From NCBI GenBank assembly GCA_021800105.1, contig JAJYZI010000001.1, positions 1-64,000 of the forward strand: a DNA stretch of 64,000 bases, read 5' to 3'. Under the pieces are notes generated by a model. It was given only the letters and a program-made list of their open reading frames with translations, made no database searches and was not told the DNA's origin. The position numbers and the translations under genes are program-made. This document shows, one piece after another, positions 11,635 through 21,388 of the stretch. Source of the stretch: Thermoplasmata archaeon. GTDB taxonomy: Archaea > Thermoplasmatota > Thermoplasmata > Thermoplasmatales > Thermoplasmataceae. How positions within the stretch are numbered: the first letter of the stretch is position 1; each line of letters begins with the position of its first letter.

Positions 11635-13457
11635 ACGATTTCGGAAGTGCCGGGAGGAAGAATCCTTTCAATCTCTTCAAGGCCCGTCTCCAAGGCTTCC
11701 CTGATCTTTCGAGCAATCTCGTCCCGTTTTGACTTACCTGGGATTATTTCGATTAATTTTCCCTGTGATTCAAAAGGCACTGGTGATACCATTGGGAGAG
11801 TCTCGCCTGAAAAGCTTATTTTACCAATATAAAGGTGCATCGGCAGGTCAAAAAGGTAATTTCTTTTTCCTCTTATCACCCAAGATCCTGATGATACGTA
11901 CTCACCTGATTCAGCCGTCTTTGAAACCTGTTCCGGATATACCCAGTAAGCGGAGCCTGATAGCTGACCTGCCGGCCATGCCCTTGAAAAACATACGGCA
12001 AACTGGCAGGCTTCCCTTACGCTTTTCTCTGGTGGCCTGCTCGTGTCGGTCCCCTTGACTACTGTGCTGGGAGCGCCATAGAGATCTGCATGAACGTAGA
12101 GATCGAACTGCTTCATGTGCTTTTTTACTACTTTTTCATTGGATTTTCTGTCCTTCCCGGCGAGAACGAGGTTACCTTCTGAAGTGAAGAACCATCTGTA
12201 GGTCTCAAACCAGAATGTCTTCCTGACCTTTTTTCTCTGTGCCTTCTGGACCGGAACTATCTGCCTCTTTGCTTCCTCAATCGCTTTCTCTGCGCCATCT
12301 ATTTTTGCATGAAAATCTTTGGATTCCTGGAATGCAAAGTTTCCATTTTCCGTGGGCTTTTTGTTATATTGCAGATCGATAATGCTACCATAGAGATCAA
12401 CCTGGCAGCGTTTCTTTGCTGGATCAAAGGCAACGATTGTACAGCCCGGAAACAGTTTAGTGTCCTTGGTTATGCTATTCTCCTGATTCCTTATCATCTC
12501 GATAACTGTCTCGACGACCTTCAGGTTAGAGAATATGAATTCACCTTGCTTCCTAAATTTCTCGGAGTTGGACTTGAATTCCTCGATACTCTTCTCTATA
12601 GATCTGATCCTCTTCTGCATGGGAGATTCTTTAAGGTCCATTTCTGGAAAGTTTTGAAGATAATTGTCGAGTCCATCACTGAATGTCTCAAATACACGGT
12701 CCGGTTCCTTCTGTAGATGGGTCAATAAGATGGGTGAGATAATGTAATCGTTTGAGTACAAGTATCCCCTGTTGATTTTTGATTCATCAAGTGTGTTAAT
12801 TATGGTTTTCCATAATTCATCCACCTCGGTGAATTCTGCGGCTGGAGTGTTCTTCTCCAGACCCAGCCTGAACACAACTTCCTCTGCCATTTCACCTCCC
12901 AAGTTGAATCTTGTCGCAAGTGTCTGCACAATATTTGCCTTGCTATTCCTCAGTATCTGGGAATAGCCTTCTGGCCCGAGGTTTGTGGGATCATTGGACT
13001 CCGGCGGGCTATAGGGAGATCCTCTTGCTATCGTCCTGTTCTTCCATTCACGCTGGTTGTATGCAAATTTTATTACATCATCCTGCAGAACGATAAGGTT
13101 GCCTTCTCTGAATACTTCAAGTATTATCCTTAAACCACCGGATAATTCAATACTTACTATCCTGTCAAAATTTATCTGGTGAATCGACAGTATTTTCCGG
13201 TCCTCAAGCATGCTTCGAAGCGTCATTGCCATGTTTGATGGAGTTTCCGGTGTTTCTGCATCATGAAAGGCGATGCCCTTTGACAGGGATAAGAAAAGAG
13301 ATCTTTTTTTGACATCACTACGGTATATCTGAAAGAGAAATTCGTCCTGTGAAACCTGGTGTATCTTCTTGATGAAGGAACCTGAAATTTCATACTGATA
13401 ACAGTTTACAAAGGCGTAAATGTCTAGGGAAGATTCCTTGTATTTCATGTATGGCAC
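11631..13457 (-). CDS. rqcH: NFACT / RqcH (Rqc2/NEMF) family ribosome-quality-control protein
   Basis: NFACT-N with INFDRIVSIEL (conserved DR), coiled coil, NFACT-R (FWFETYRWFFTSEGNLVLAGKD...HADLYGAPSTVVKG). Confidence 0.9.
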   Translation of the reverse strand: MPYMKYKESSLDIYAFVNCYQYEISGSFIKKIHQVSQDEFLFQIYRSDVKKRSLFLSLSKGIAFHDAETPETPSNMAMTLRSMLEDRKILSIHQINFDRIVSIELSGGLRIILEVFREGNLIVLQDDVIKFAYNQREWKNRTIARGSPYSPPESNDPTNLGPEGYSQILRNSKANIVQTLATRFNLGGEMAEEVVFRLGLEKNTPAAEFTEVDELWKTIINTLDESKINRGYLYSNDYIISPILLTHLQKEPDRVFETFSDGLDNYLQNFPEMDLKESPMQKRIRSIEKSIEEFKSNSEKFRKQGEFIFSNLKVVETVIEMIRNQENSITKDTKLFPGCTIVAFDPAKKRCQVDLYGSIIDLQYNKKPTENGNFAFQESKDFHAKIDGAEKAIEEAKRQIVPVQKAQRKKVRKTFWFETYRWFFTSEGNLVLAGKDRKSNEKVVKKHMKQFDLYVHADLYGAPSTVVKGTDTSRPPEKSVREACQFAVCFSRAWPAGQLSGSAYWVYPEQVSKTAESGEYVSSGSWVIRGKRNYLFDLPMHLYIGKISFSGETLPMVSPVPFESQGKLIEIIPGKSKRDEIARKIREALETGLEEIERILPPGTSEIV

Positions 13458-13594
13458 CAGTTGCTGAGGCTACGAGCACCCAAAGGCAATGACCGATATT
13501 AAGATAAACGTAAAGCAAGCTCTTCCCGAATCTTCATAAAAGAGACAATTCAAGCAGGGCAAATATTATTTGCCCATTATAATAAGAGCGTAAC

Positions 13595-14071
13595 ATGAGG
13601 ATGTTCTTTGTTGCATTGCATATCAGGCTGGATGAAAGCACTGTCCAGCATTTTTCACAGAGGATGGCTTCTTCGGGTTTCAATGTTACATACTTGGAAG
13701 AGGGAAAAGTGCACGCTAAAGAACTTGAGAAAATCCCCGATCTATATCCAGACTGCATTATTCTGACATCCGGTCCTTCGGTTTCCGCTGCCCTAGTAGC
13801 CTCTGTGAAATCGCGTCATTCTGGTGCCATAATAGCTATCAATCCGGTGTGGAAGGAGGATCTCAAGCCATTGCTGAGCTCGGTGGAAGCCAGCGTAATA
13901 ATATTTACCGATGAGCCGGATCTATCCAGTACAAGGATGCAGGCGATGAAATACCATGACCGCATTGCAGGTTCGCGCATTCATTATTTGAAGTCCGACG
14001 CAATGAAGACACTGCTCAGCCACCCTGAAAGGCTGATAAGGGTTCTGGAGGACGTCCTTGATGCAAGATGA
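13595..14071 (+). CDS. Hypothetical protein, possible small alpha/beta-hydrolase-like fold
   Basis: 158-aa ORF; SGPSVSA resembles a nucleophile elbow, followed by DEPDLSS and a C-terminal HPERLIRVLEDVL; weak. Confidence 0.6.
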   Translation: MRMFFVALHIRLDESTVQHFSQRMASSGFNVTYLEEGKVHAKELEKIPDLYPDCIILTSGPSVSAALVASVKSRHSGAIIAINPVWKEDLKPLLSSVEASVIIFTDEPDLSSTRMQAMKYHDRIAGSRIHYLKSDAMKTLLSHPERLIRVLEDVLDAR

Positions 14072-14468
14072 TCTTGTTGACAGGCTGGAAATTCAGGTTA
14101 GATATGCCGATATTGATTCCTATGGACATGTGAATAATGCAGTTTTTCTCTCATATTTTGAGCTTGGAAGAATTAATTTCCTGAGAAAACATATTTCAAT
14201 GGAAAGTATTGAAAATTTGAGCATTGTTGTGGCAAGGGCAGAGGTTGATTATATCAGTGAAGTAAAACTCGGTGACCCTCTAACGTGCGAAACATGGATA
14301 TCATCCATTGGCAGAACAAGCCTTGTTTTTGAATCCTTAGTAAGGAAGGGCAATAAATTAGCGGCAAAAGCGAGAATAACAATGGTTCACGTTGATGGAA
14401 AAGGCCGTCCGGAGCCATTACCGGAATTTTATCGATCTCTGGCAACTCATGTCGGTAGCATCAGATAA
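14058..14468 (+). CDS. Acyl-CoA thioesterase, hotdog fold (4HBT)
   Basis: VRYADIDSYGHVNNAVFLSYFELGRINFL, typical 4HBT motif. Confidence 0.85.
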   Translation: MMQDDLVDRLEIQVRYADIDSYGHVNNAVFLSYFELGRINFLRKHISMESIENLSIVVARAEVDYISEVKLGDPLTCETWISSIGRTSLVFESLVRKGNKLAAKARITMVHVDGKGRPEPLPEFYRSLATHVGSIR

Positions 14469-15082
14469 GGAATCCAGCCTGGTATCGGCGGCGAAAAATA
14501 TACCATGTCAAATAACGAAAGGTGTAGGATCAGATCCAGGTAAATTGACCTCCTCAGGTAGGCCAGAACACCATAGAGAATGCCCATGCTGAACATGTCT
14601 ACCACATATAGTGGTGCATAAAGGCCAGGATATGCTGCTGGCTCAATAAGCAGGTAGTTCAAATATAGAAGCATGAACATTACAGCCTGTATAATGACAG
14701 CATATTCCCTCCTGACGTATCTGGAAAGAATTCCAAAGACAAGGAAACGAAAGTTTATTTCGTCTATGATGGCAATTCCATAAAAAATGTCAAATGGTGA
14801 GAATTTGTTCAGTGCAAAAATATAGGCCCAGACAAAGATTGCAGTAACCAGCAGGGCCCAGTCCTTGTTCTCGACGCTTCTAACCGCATCTCTTAACAGG
14901 CCATGATCACTTGCTATCGTGGCAACAAGCAGCAGCGGAACAATGAACAGATAAAGGTAATACAGTGTAGCGCTCAGCGATGGTTGAAGCAGGAACGCCA
15001 GGAAGAGGTAAAAAAGGAGATAAACAACTGCCTCAGTGAGTAAGAATAAGATGAGTGTCCTTTTCCCAGTTCGCATTTGCAA
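14447..15082 (-). CDS. CPBP/Abi-like intramembrane protease homologue
   Basis: Polytopic; DEINFR matches the (D/E)ExxxR motif, C-terminal HLSLFD; FxxxH replaced by FMLLY. Confidence 0.5.
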   Translation of the reverse strand: MQMRTGKRTLILFLLTEAVVYLLFYLFLAFLLQPSLSATLYYLYLFIVPLLLVATIASDHGLLRDAVRSVENKDWALLVTAIFVWAYIFALNKFSPFDIFYGIAIIDEINFRFLVFGILSRYVRREYAVIIQAVMFMLLYLNYLLIEPAAYPGLYAPLYVVDMFSMGILYGVLAYLRRSIYLDLILHLSLFDMVYFSPPIPGWIPYLMLPT

Positions 15083-16475
15083 TAAGAGATAGGTTTGTGA
15101 TATACCACATTATCGGTAGTGTTACTATTATCAGGATGATAGAAAAATAAAATTGCGAAGCCAGTGTGAAAGCATTCCAAACAAGTATGTTGAATGAGGT
15201 TGCATATAGCAGTACAATACCAGACATGGAGAACATCATGGTAATATATTCTAGGAGGACGATCCTTTCTTTGCTCTTATAAGATATAAAGGGAAAAGCA
15301 ATCATAACACCAGAGCCTATGCTGCTAACATTCATAAGCGCAAAATAGCCTGGAGTTCGCGTGGCAAGCGTTACAAGACCTGGTCCATACCATATGAGGA
15401 AGAGAAGGGTCGAAATAACTACCCACAAAATGGGGTACCGGATTCTCCTCCCATTCCAAAAGGTGCTTATCAGAAGCCCCGAAGCCAGTGCTCCTTCTAC
15501 GAACATGAGGAAGTTTATACCAAAGAAGAAGGCCTCATTGTGGATAAGGTTCGCCATTAAACCAAATATTTCGATGAAAGGAACCGCGAGTATGAAGACG
15601 TAACTAGCTGGATAGAAAAAAGATCCTCGTTTATTGGCGGGGTCATGTATCCTTATAAACCCTTTCCTGTGGTTGATTAGCAAGAACAGTGTCAGCGTTG
15701 TAAGCAGTACAAGGACAAGGGATTCGATGAAAAGCGGTATTACAATCACTGAAATAAGAAGAGCAGCGAGGCTCGGCATAACTGCTGTAATGCTTTCGCA
15801 CTGACAGCCCAGTACAGCCCCGGCACCTGCGAATGCAGAAGTGAACCTTCCACCCCTGGTAGAATAAGTTCTCAGGATCCATAGATAGTTTTCAGCTATT
15901 GCAGCTGATATAATCGGATATATGAGCATTGTCGGCAGGCTGATTGTAAAAACAAGGGCCGGAGACTGTATTACTATTCCGTCATAAAACAGGAGCGGAA
16001 CGCCTGATGGCTGCTCATCGCTATATATCGAAAAGAAGAGAATATGTGAAGGTATTCCAGGGTCAAGGCGAACCAGGCTTGATACAATTATCATAAAAAA
16101 GAAGACAAGCGATGAACCGGCAAGAAGCTTCCAGGAATCGCTTCCAGATCTACGTATATGAGCGATTAGCATCAGCACCACAATCGCTATCCATGGCACA
16201 AACAGGTCAGTGCCAAACAGAATCAATCCAAGGATGGCATATAATAAAAATACCCCGTTCCCGGTTATTCTGGAATACCTGGGCGAGGGTATAAATATCA
16301 AGGCAGGAGCAAGTATCAATGTTGCCTCTAGGCCGACAAATGCAAAACCCGTATCACTGCGGATAAAGATGCTGAAATAGTTTGTAAATAATATAAATGT
16401 CATTACAAGTATGGGGAAGGTCACAAGATACACGATATCCCGTCTTGGGAAGCTGTTCATAAGACTACAAACCAT
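15033..16475 (-). CDS. Uncharacterised polytopic membrane protein with GCQCES motif, oxidase-operon associated
   Basis: 480 aa, about 12 hydrophobic helices; start overlaps the ctaB end by 19 bp; GCQCES at about 15795-15812. Confidence 0.75.
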   Translation of the reverse strand: MVCSLMNSFPRRDIVYLVTFPILVMTFILFTNYFSIFIRSDTGFAFVGLEATLILAPALIFIPSPRYSRITGNGVFLLYAILGLILFGTDLFVPWIAIVVLMLIAHIRRSGSDSWKLLAGSSLVFFFMIIVSSLVRLDPGIPSHILFFSIYSDEQPSGVPLLFYDGIVIQSPALVFTISLPTMLIYPIISAAIAENYLWILRTYSTRGGRFTSAFAGAGAVLGCQCESITAVMPSLAALLISVIVIPLFIESLVLVLLTTLTLFLLINHRKGFIRIHDPANKRGSFFYPASYVFILAVPFIEIFGLMANLIHNEAFFFGINFLMFVEGALASGLLISTFWNGRRIRYPILWVVISTLLFLIWYGPGLVTLATRTPGYFALMNVSSIGSGVMIAFPFISYKSKERIVLLEYITMMFSMSGIVLLYATSFNILVWNAFTLASQFYFSIILIIVTLPIMWYITNLSLIANANWEKDTHLILTH

Positions 16476-17335
16476 ATAGAAATCAGGAGTATGAGAAGAT
16501 AGAAATTAGAGAATATGAAGGCACTTTTGAATTGCGCTGGAGCATAATGCGTTCTATGTATCACAAGCATGCGATATGCAAGATATGCATCGGAGATTAC
16601 CGCCAATATGTAGTAAACAATTCCCACATGGAAAATCACGCTCATGTTAAATATGATAAAAAATAATGGGAGAAGCGAGAAAACTATCAGGATTACAGTA
16701 TTAACCATGATCCACGTATATCCTGTTTCAATTCCGACAACCGAAGGCAACATAGGTATGTCGGCACTTTTGTAATCTTCGCTCCTGTAAGACGCAAGAG
16801 ACCAGAAGTGTGTAGGAGTCCACATGAAAACCAGGGTAGCAATAAAGAGTGCTGTAATAGAAATGTTTCCGCTAACTGCTGCCCAGCCGGCGAGCGCAGG
16901 GAAACTGCCTGCAATACCACCGATCACAATGTTCCATGTTGTTCTTCTCTTAAGTATGACGGTATAAAGAACGAAATAACTGAGGAATCCGAGGAAGATG
17001 AATATCGATGTGAGGTAATTTATCAGGAAATAAGAGAGAAGCATTGATACAATAAGGAATGCGAGTGCTATTCCGGTTAGTGCCTTCTTGTTCCCTGCAT
17101 TAACAATATTCTGACGGTAGCTGGTGCGGTGCATTTTGCCATCTATATCCATGTCGTAGAGATTATTCATTATGCTGGCGGAGAAGGATGCGAGGGTGCC
17201 GGCAACTGCAAGTGGAACAATATATAGAATGCGGGAAATTGCCAATGGATTAGATAAGAACCCCGTGACCGCAACCAGAACAACTAGAAATGTTATTCCG
17301 CCCTTGGAGACCTGAATAAATTCTGAAAGTTTCAT
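16457..17335 (-). CDS. ctaB: Protoheme IX farnesyltransferase
   Basis: UbiA superfamily: NNLYDMDIDGKMHRTSYR, TPTHFWSLASYRSEDYKSADIPMLPSVVG. Confidence 0.93.
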   Translation of the reverse strand: MKLSEFIQVSKGGITFLVVLVAVTGFLSNPLAISRILYIVPLAVAGTLASFSASIMNNLYDMDIDGKMHRTSYRQNIVNAGNKKALTGIALAFLIVSMLLSYFLINYLTSIFIFLGFLSYFVLYTVILKRRTTWNIVIGGIAGSFPALAGWAAVSGNISITALFIATLVFMWTPTHFWSLASYRSEDYKSADIPMLPSVVGIETGYTWIMVNTVILIVFSLLPLFFIIFNMSVIFHVGIVYYILAVISDAYLAYRMLVIHRTHYAPAQFKSAFIFSNFYLLILLISIWFVVL

Positions 17336-18552
17336 GGATAAGGTTCGTCTCTGGTTTGCATGCCAAGCAGGGAAATATAGTTACCTGGGTCTGATTCTGA
17401 GCCAGGTAAATATGATACAAACGAAGAGGAAGATGAGGAATTAGTTACCTCTATAATTCCCACGGCAGTGGACGGATGATAAAGGTCCCAATAGGTATAA
17501 TTGCCGGTTGACATGAAGAGGTAGTAGCCCTGTGAAATATTGGTAGTTGAATTAACTGATGCGACTGCTACCGAAGTGTTCGAATTCTCCTTGTTTCCAG
17601 AGTTAATTTCCAGCACATGCGTAAGATCATCTTCATTTATCAGGGTAAAGTTTACTAAAGTACCACTGGCGATAGTTAGAGTTGGGTTAACCCCGCCGGA
17701 CTTGCTGAAATTCCATCCGTTCACATCTGCGTATAGAGAAATGTTCGCCAGAGCAGAGTAAATATATATTATGCCAAAGCGGCTCGTATTATTAGAATTC
17801 CAGTAAACATACTGGCCTGTCTGATTGAAGGGGATGGAGGCAGTTGAGCTCTTGTTAGTCTCGTTAATCACAATTGTAAAGTTGGATGTTTCCACCTTGG
17901 ATCCAGAGGATATCTTGAGCGTGTAATTGCTTGAACTGGCGTCTCTTATGGTCAGATTCAGTAATGTACTTGTTGGCAGTTCAATTGTCGGATAAAGGAC
18001 GCCGTTGGCAGTAAGGTTGTTCTTCAGCAGGTCAAGTGTCTGGTTTGAGTAATTTGCATAATGAGCAGATGGCACTGTTGTATTAACAGTTGCATTTACA
18101 TAGATCAGAGCAACCATTGTCTCCGGGTGCACCGTGCACCAGTATGTGAAGACGCCAATTGTATCGAAATAAGCCTGGGTAGTGGATACATGTCCCGGGA
18201 TAGTCGTTATCTGGGAAGTTGAAAGTAGCGTGTCCTGATAAGAGGATTCGGCTGAACCAGGGTTAATTGTCAATGTATGTGGTTGACCATCCTCCTCAAT
18301 GACAGTGAAATTTACGATGGTGTTGTTGGCTAAGTATATTGTTGGGTTCAGGGTTCCATGACCGTAATCCCAGCCAAGTGCGTCAGCATAAATAGTGATG
18401 TTTTCATAATGCTTGACCCCCTTAGAGGGGACTGCAGGAAGTGAAAATGACTTGACAGTTGGTGGGTTCAGCATTAGCGAAAATCCTATCGCAACCATGA
18501 TCAGCACGATTACGACAAATACAACTCCGCCCTTATTTCCCTCCATGATCAC
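17332..18552 (-). CDS. Membrane-anchored triple-cupredoxin protein
   Basis: N-terminal TM helix, then three ~105-aa cupredoxin-like repeats; first has H (GQPHTL) and C-x2-H-x3-M (YWCTVHPETM). Confidence 0.82.
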   Translation of the reverse strand: MIMEGNKGGVVFVVIVLIMVAIGFSLMLNPPTVKSFSLPAVPSKGVKHYENITIYADALGWDYGHGTLNPTIYLANNTIVNFTVIEEDGQPHTLTINPGSAESSYQDTLLSTSQITTIPGHVSTTQAYFDTIGVFTYWCTVHPETMVALIYVNATVNTTVPSAHYANYSNQTLDLLKNNLTANGVLYPTIELPTSTLLNLTIRDASSSNYTLKISSGSKVETSNFTIVINETNKSSTASIPFNQTGQYVYWNSNNTSRFGIIYIYSALANISLYADVNGWNFSKSGGVNPTLTIASGTLVNFTLINEDDLTHVLEINSGNKENSNTSVAVASVNSTTNISQGYYLFMSTGNYTYWDLYHPSTAVGIIEVTNSSSSSSFVSYLPGSESDPGNYISLLGMQTRDEPYP

Positions 18553-20273
18553 TTGCCTCCCGATAGGGACGGAGCCCTTCCCAAGCCCGTATTATCTTCC
18601 TCGAATGCATTATCTGATGAAGTTGAAGGCGCCTTCAACCAGCTCACGGCGATATTATAAAGGAATACAAGCTGCCCAATTCCTATGATAACTCCGCCGA
18701 TGATCGATGCGTCCTGATAGCCCTGAAAGAAGCCGAAATACCCTGCCACTGCCCTAGGCATTCCAAGGAATCCGCCAACCGACCACGCGAACGCCATCAG
18801 GTATGAACCGAAGGCAGTGAGGGCAAAGTGCCATCTTGCAAGTGAAACGTTATACTTTCTGCCACCAGTGAAGGTTGGAAAGAGCATATAGAAGGCAGCA
18901 AATGAGATCCCCATGGTTATACCAATGAATATAAAGTGGAAGTGACCGGTAACCCAGTATGTCCCATGAACCTGCTCATTGAAGGGAGCGAATGATTGCA
19001 TTACGCCTGTTATGCCCCCAATTATAAAGTCAATTATTCCGTTAATAACAAAAAGCATGGGAACTGTCATCCTGATGGATTTAGCAGTCCACAATGTGCC
19101 TATGAAATTGAAAACAGTAATAGCAGAAGGTATTACAACAAGGAAAGACATCGTAGTGAAGAAAGTAATCCACTCAATGCCAAGACCAGAATTTAAGAGG
19201 TGGTGCCCCCAGACAAGTTCGCTGAGAATAAGGAGTAGACCAAGACCCCACACACCTGAATTATAACTGTATACCTTATTGCCTGTGAATCTTGGAAGTA
19301 TCTCGTAGATTAAACCGAAATAGGGTATTATTGCCATGTAAACAATAGGATGGCCCCAGAACCAGAAGAGTATCGTAAAGAGAAGCGTGTTTGTACCTGT
19401 TATAAAGAAAATTGGATTAAAATAGTCATAGAACATCATTCCCAGACCAACCATAAGTGGTGGAGCGGAAGAGATTCCCATTATCACCGTGAAAAGAATG
19501 GACCATGTGAAAAGTGACATCTGGTTTAGCTTTATGTCCGGAGATCGGTCAAAAGCTATTATCTTAATTATAGCAACAGATGCAATCATCAGCCCTATGA
19601 ATACTAGTTCCAATCCAAGAACAGCAAGCCAGGCGAATTCGCCACCTCCAGATTGCGTCAGCTCCAGTGAAAGAGGCGGGTAGAAGTACCATCTCAATGC
19701 TGCCCGGGATATGAGAATAAAAATTCCACCTGCGAGCCATATCCAGTAAGCCATAGACGTGTATACTCCCATAGTATCTTTTTTCAGCTTCAGATGGGAC
19801 GGAAGAAGGTAAAAACCAAGACCCAGAGCGGCACCAAGGGCAAACATGTATATCATGAGTGTTGCATGCTCTGTCATCAACACGTTGTACTGGGCAGGCC
19901 CTATGATGGTTGGGCTCGGTTCTGTTAGGCTTACCCTCATCAAGACACCGAATGAACCAGCAATGAAGAGGAAGAGTATGCTTGTGAAAAGATATCTCAG
20001 GCCAATGCTTTTGGAGTCATCATATAGAAATATCCTCCAGCTCAATTCCCTTGGCTTATCTGCAAGTTTTTCCCTGACATACTCGTTTGGTCTGTCATAT
20101 CCTGCAGCTTCTGCCTGCTCGTGCAGGTATTCCTTGGCTGGAATTATCCTGAAGTAAAAATAAAAAAGAACTATAGCTATTATGCCTAATATTATGGATA
20201 TGTAAAGCAGGCTCAGGCTTGTACCAGTCAGACCCAGGGATGAAAGGCTAAATAAACTTGCAAATGAGAACAT
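18549..20273 (-). CDS. Heme-copper oxidase subunit I (B-type-like)
   Basis: WGHPIVYM, WGHHLLNSG, VTGHFHFIF metal/heme ligand motifs; about 13-14 TM. Confidence 0.94.
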   Translation of the reverse strand: MFSFASLFSLSSLGLTGTSLSLLYISIILGIIAIVLFYFYFRIIPAKEYLHEQAEAAGYDRPNEYVREKLADKPRELSWRIFLYDDSKSIGLRYLFTSILFLFIAGSFGVLMRVSLTEPSPTIIGPAQYNVLMTEHATLMIYMFALGAALGLGFYLLPSHLKLKKDTMGVYTSMAYWIWLAGGIFILISRAALRWYFYPPLSLELTQSGGGEFAWLAVLGLELVFIGLMIASVAIIKIIAFDRSPDIKLNQMSLFTWSILFTVIMGISSAPPLMVGLGMMFYDYFNPIFFITGTNTLLFTILFWFWGHPIVYMAIIPYFGLIYEILPRFTGNKVYSYNSGVWGLGLLLILSELVWGHHLLNSGLGIEWITFFTTMSFLVVIPSAITVFNFIGTLWTAKSIRMTVPMLFVINGIIDFIIGGITGVMQSFAPFNEQVHGTYWVTGHFHFIFIGITMGISFAAFYMLFPTFTGGRKYNVSLARWHFALTAFGSYLMAFAWSVGGFLGMPRAVAGYFGFFQGYQDASIIGGVIIGIGQLVFLYNIAVSWLKAPSTSSDNAFEEDNTGLGRAPSLSGGK

Positions 20274-20743
20274 CAGGCCACCACGTTCATAATTCCTCGC
20301 ATCTCATAATGATCGAGGCCACAATATTCAACACATTCAAAATAATATGAACCAACTACAGTCGGGGTGAAGCTCAAAGAATTGTTCTGGCCAGGTATAG
20401 CGTATACTTGCACATCGAGCTTTGGAATGGATAAGTCATGTATAACGGCAAAGGATTGCGCCCCTTTCAAAGATGTCACGACCAATACCACAGGCTTATT
20501 AACAGTAACGTTAAGCACATTGACTGTTTCTGTCCCATTACTGTAAACGAATGTCCAAGACCACTGGGTAGCATCTACCTTCACAATCGTCGCGTTACTT
20601 GGGTAACTTGGATTCGCATTGACGTTTTGTGCCAAGTTTTGATTATGCATAGAAATATAGATAAAATTTCCAATGGCGGCCCCAATAAGGATTGCCAGAA
20701 CACCCGCCATCCAGATCATCTCCTTTCTCGTTCTGTCATTCAT
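20273..20743 (-). CDS. Heme-copper oxidase subunit II with CuA site
   Basis: CuA motif FECVEYCGLDHYEMRG; N-terminal TM. Confidence 0.94.
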   Translation of the reverse strand: MNDRTRKEMIWMAGVLAILIGAAIGNFIYISMHNQNLAQNVNANPSYPSNATIVKVDATQWSWTFVYSNGTETVNVLNVTVNKPVVLVVTSLKGAQSFAVIHDLSIPKLDVQVYAIPGQNNSLSFTPTVVGSYYFECVEYCGLDHYEMRGIMNVVA

Positions 20744-20988
20744 CTAAAATCATCCCATTCGTATGATTTGTCCTTCTTCTTAATCACAGGATACGCCAAG
20801 AGAAGAATACTGAATAAGCCAGCACCAATGCCTGTGCCGATAGTTGGAGCATTGATATATGCCGCCTGTAGTCCCGGGTTTCCACCATAAAACGTTTGCA
20901 TCCAGATGAAAAGAAGTTCCCCTGACACAATTGCAGCTATAACACCAATTATGAAAAACTGTATAGTTAGTCTTTCACCAGTACTCAT
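20740..20988 (-). CDS. Small two-TM membrane protein, probable oxidase accessory subunit
   Basis: 82 aa, ATGA overlap with subunit II; two hydrophobic helices. Confidence 0.7.
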   Translation of the reverse strand: MSTGERLTIQFFIIGVIAAIVSGELLFIWMQTFYGGNPGLQAAYINAPTIGTGIGAGLFSILLLAYPVIKKKDKSYEWDDFR

Positions 20989-21232
20989 TCTGGTGGTTAT
21001 GGGTTCAACTTATTTAATGGTTATTGGCCTTAGAAAAAACAGATATATTTAGCCATACGTTTACATGTGAATTTAGTCAAACGGATATTTCGTGCTTGCC
21101 TTCTGTCTCAACGATAACCATTTCGTGAGGATGGCTGGCATCCTTCCTATATCATGTAGGAGAAGGATCTAAAACGAAAGTATGTCGCGGATATTTCCAG
21201 ATTTTTATACAATCCAGTATTACTTATAAAAG

Positions 21233-21307
21233 CGGGCACGAGGGGATTTGGACCCCTGATCTATAGCTTAGGAGGCTATTGCCCTATCCAGGCTAGGCCA
21301 CGTGCCC
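21233..21307 (-). tRNA. tRNA-Arg (anticodon CCT)
   Basis: Reverse complement GGGCACG...ATAGC-CTCCTAA-GCTAT...AGGGGTCCAAATCCCCT-CGTGCCC-G forms a full cloverleaf; TATA-like tttatata upstream. Confidence 0.93.
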
Positions 21308-21388
21308 TATCCTTGCCGATTAACAAGGTCTGTGGGCATTATAACACCGTATATAAATTTGAAAAATTGCCTCAGCATGTCGAAAGTT

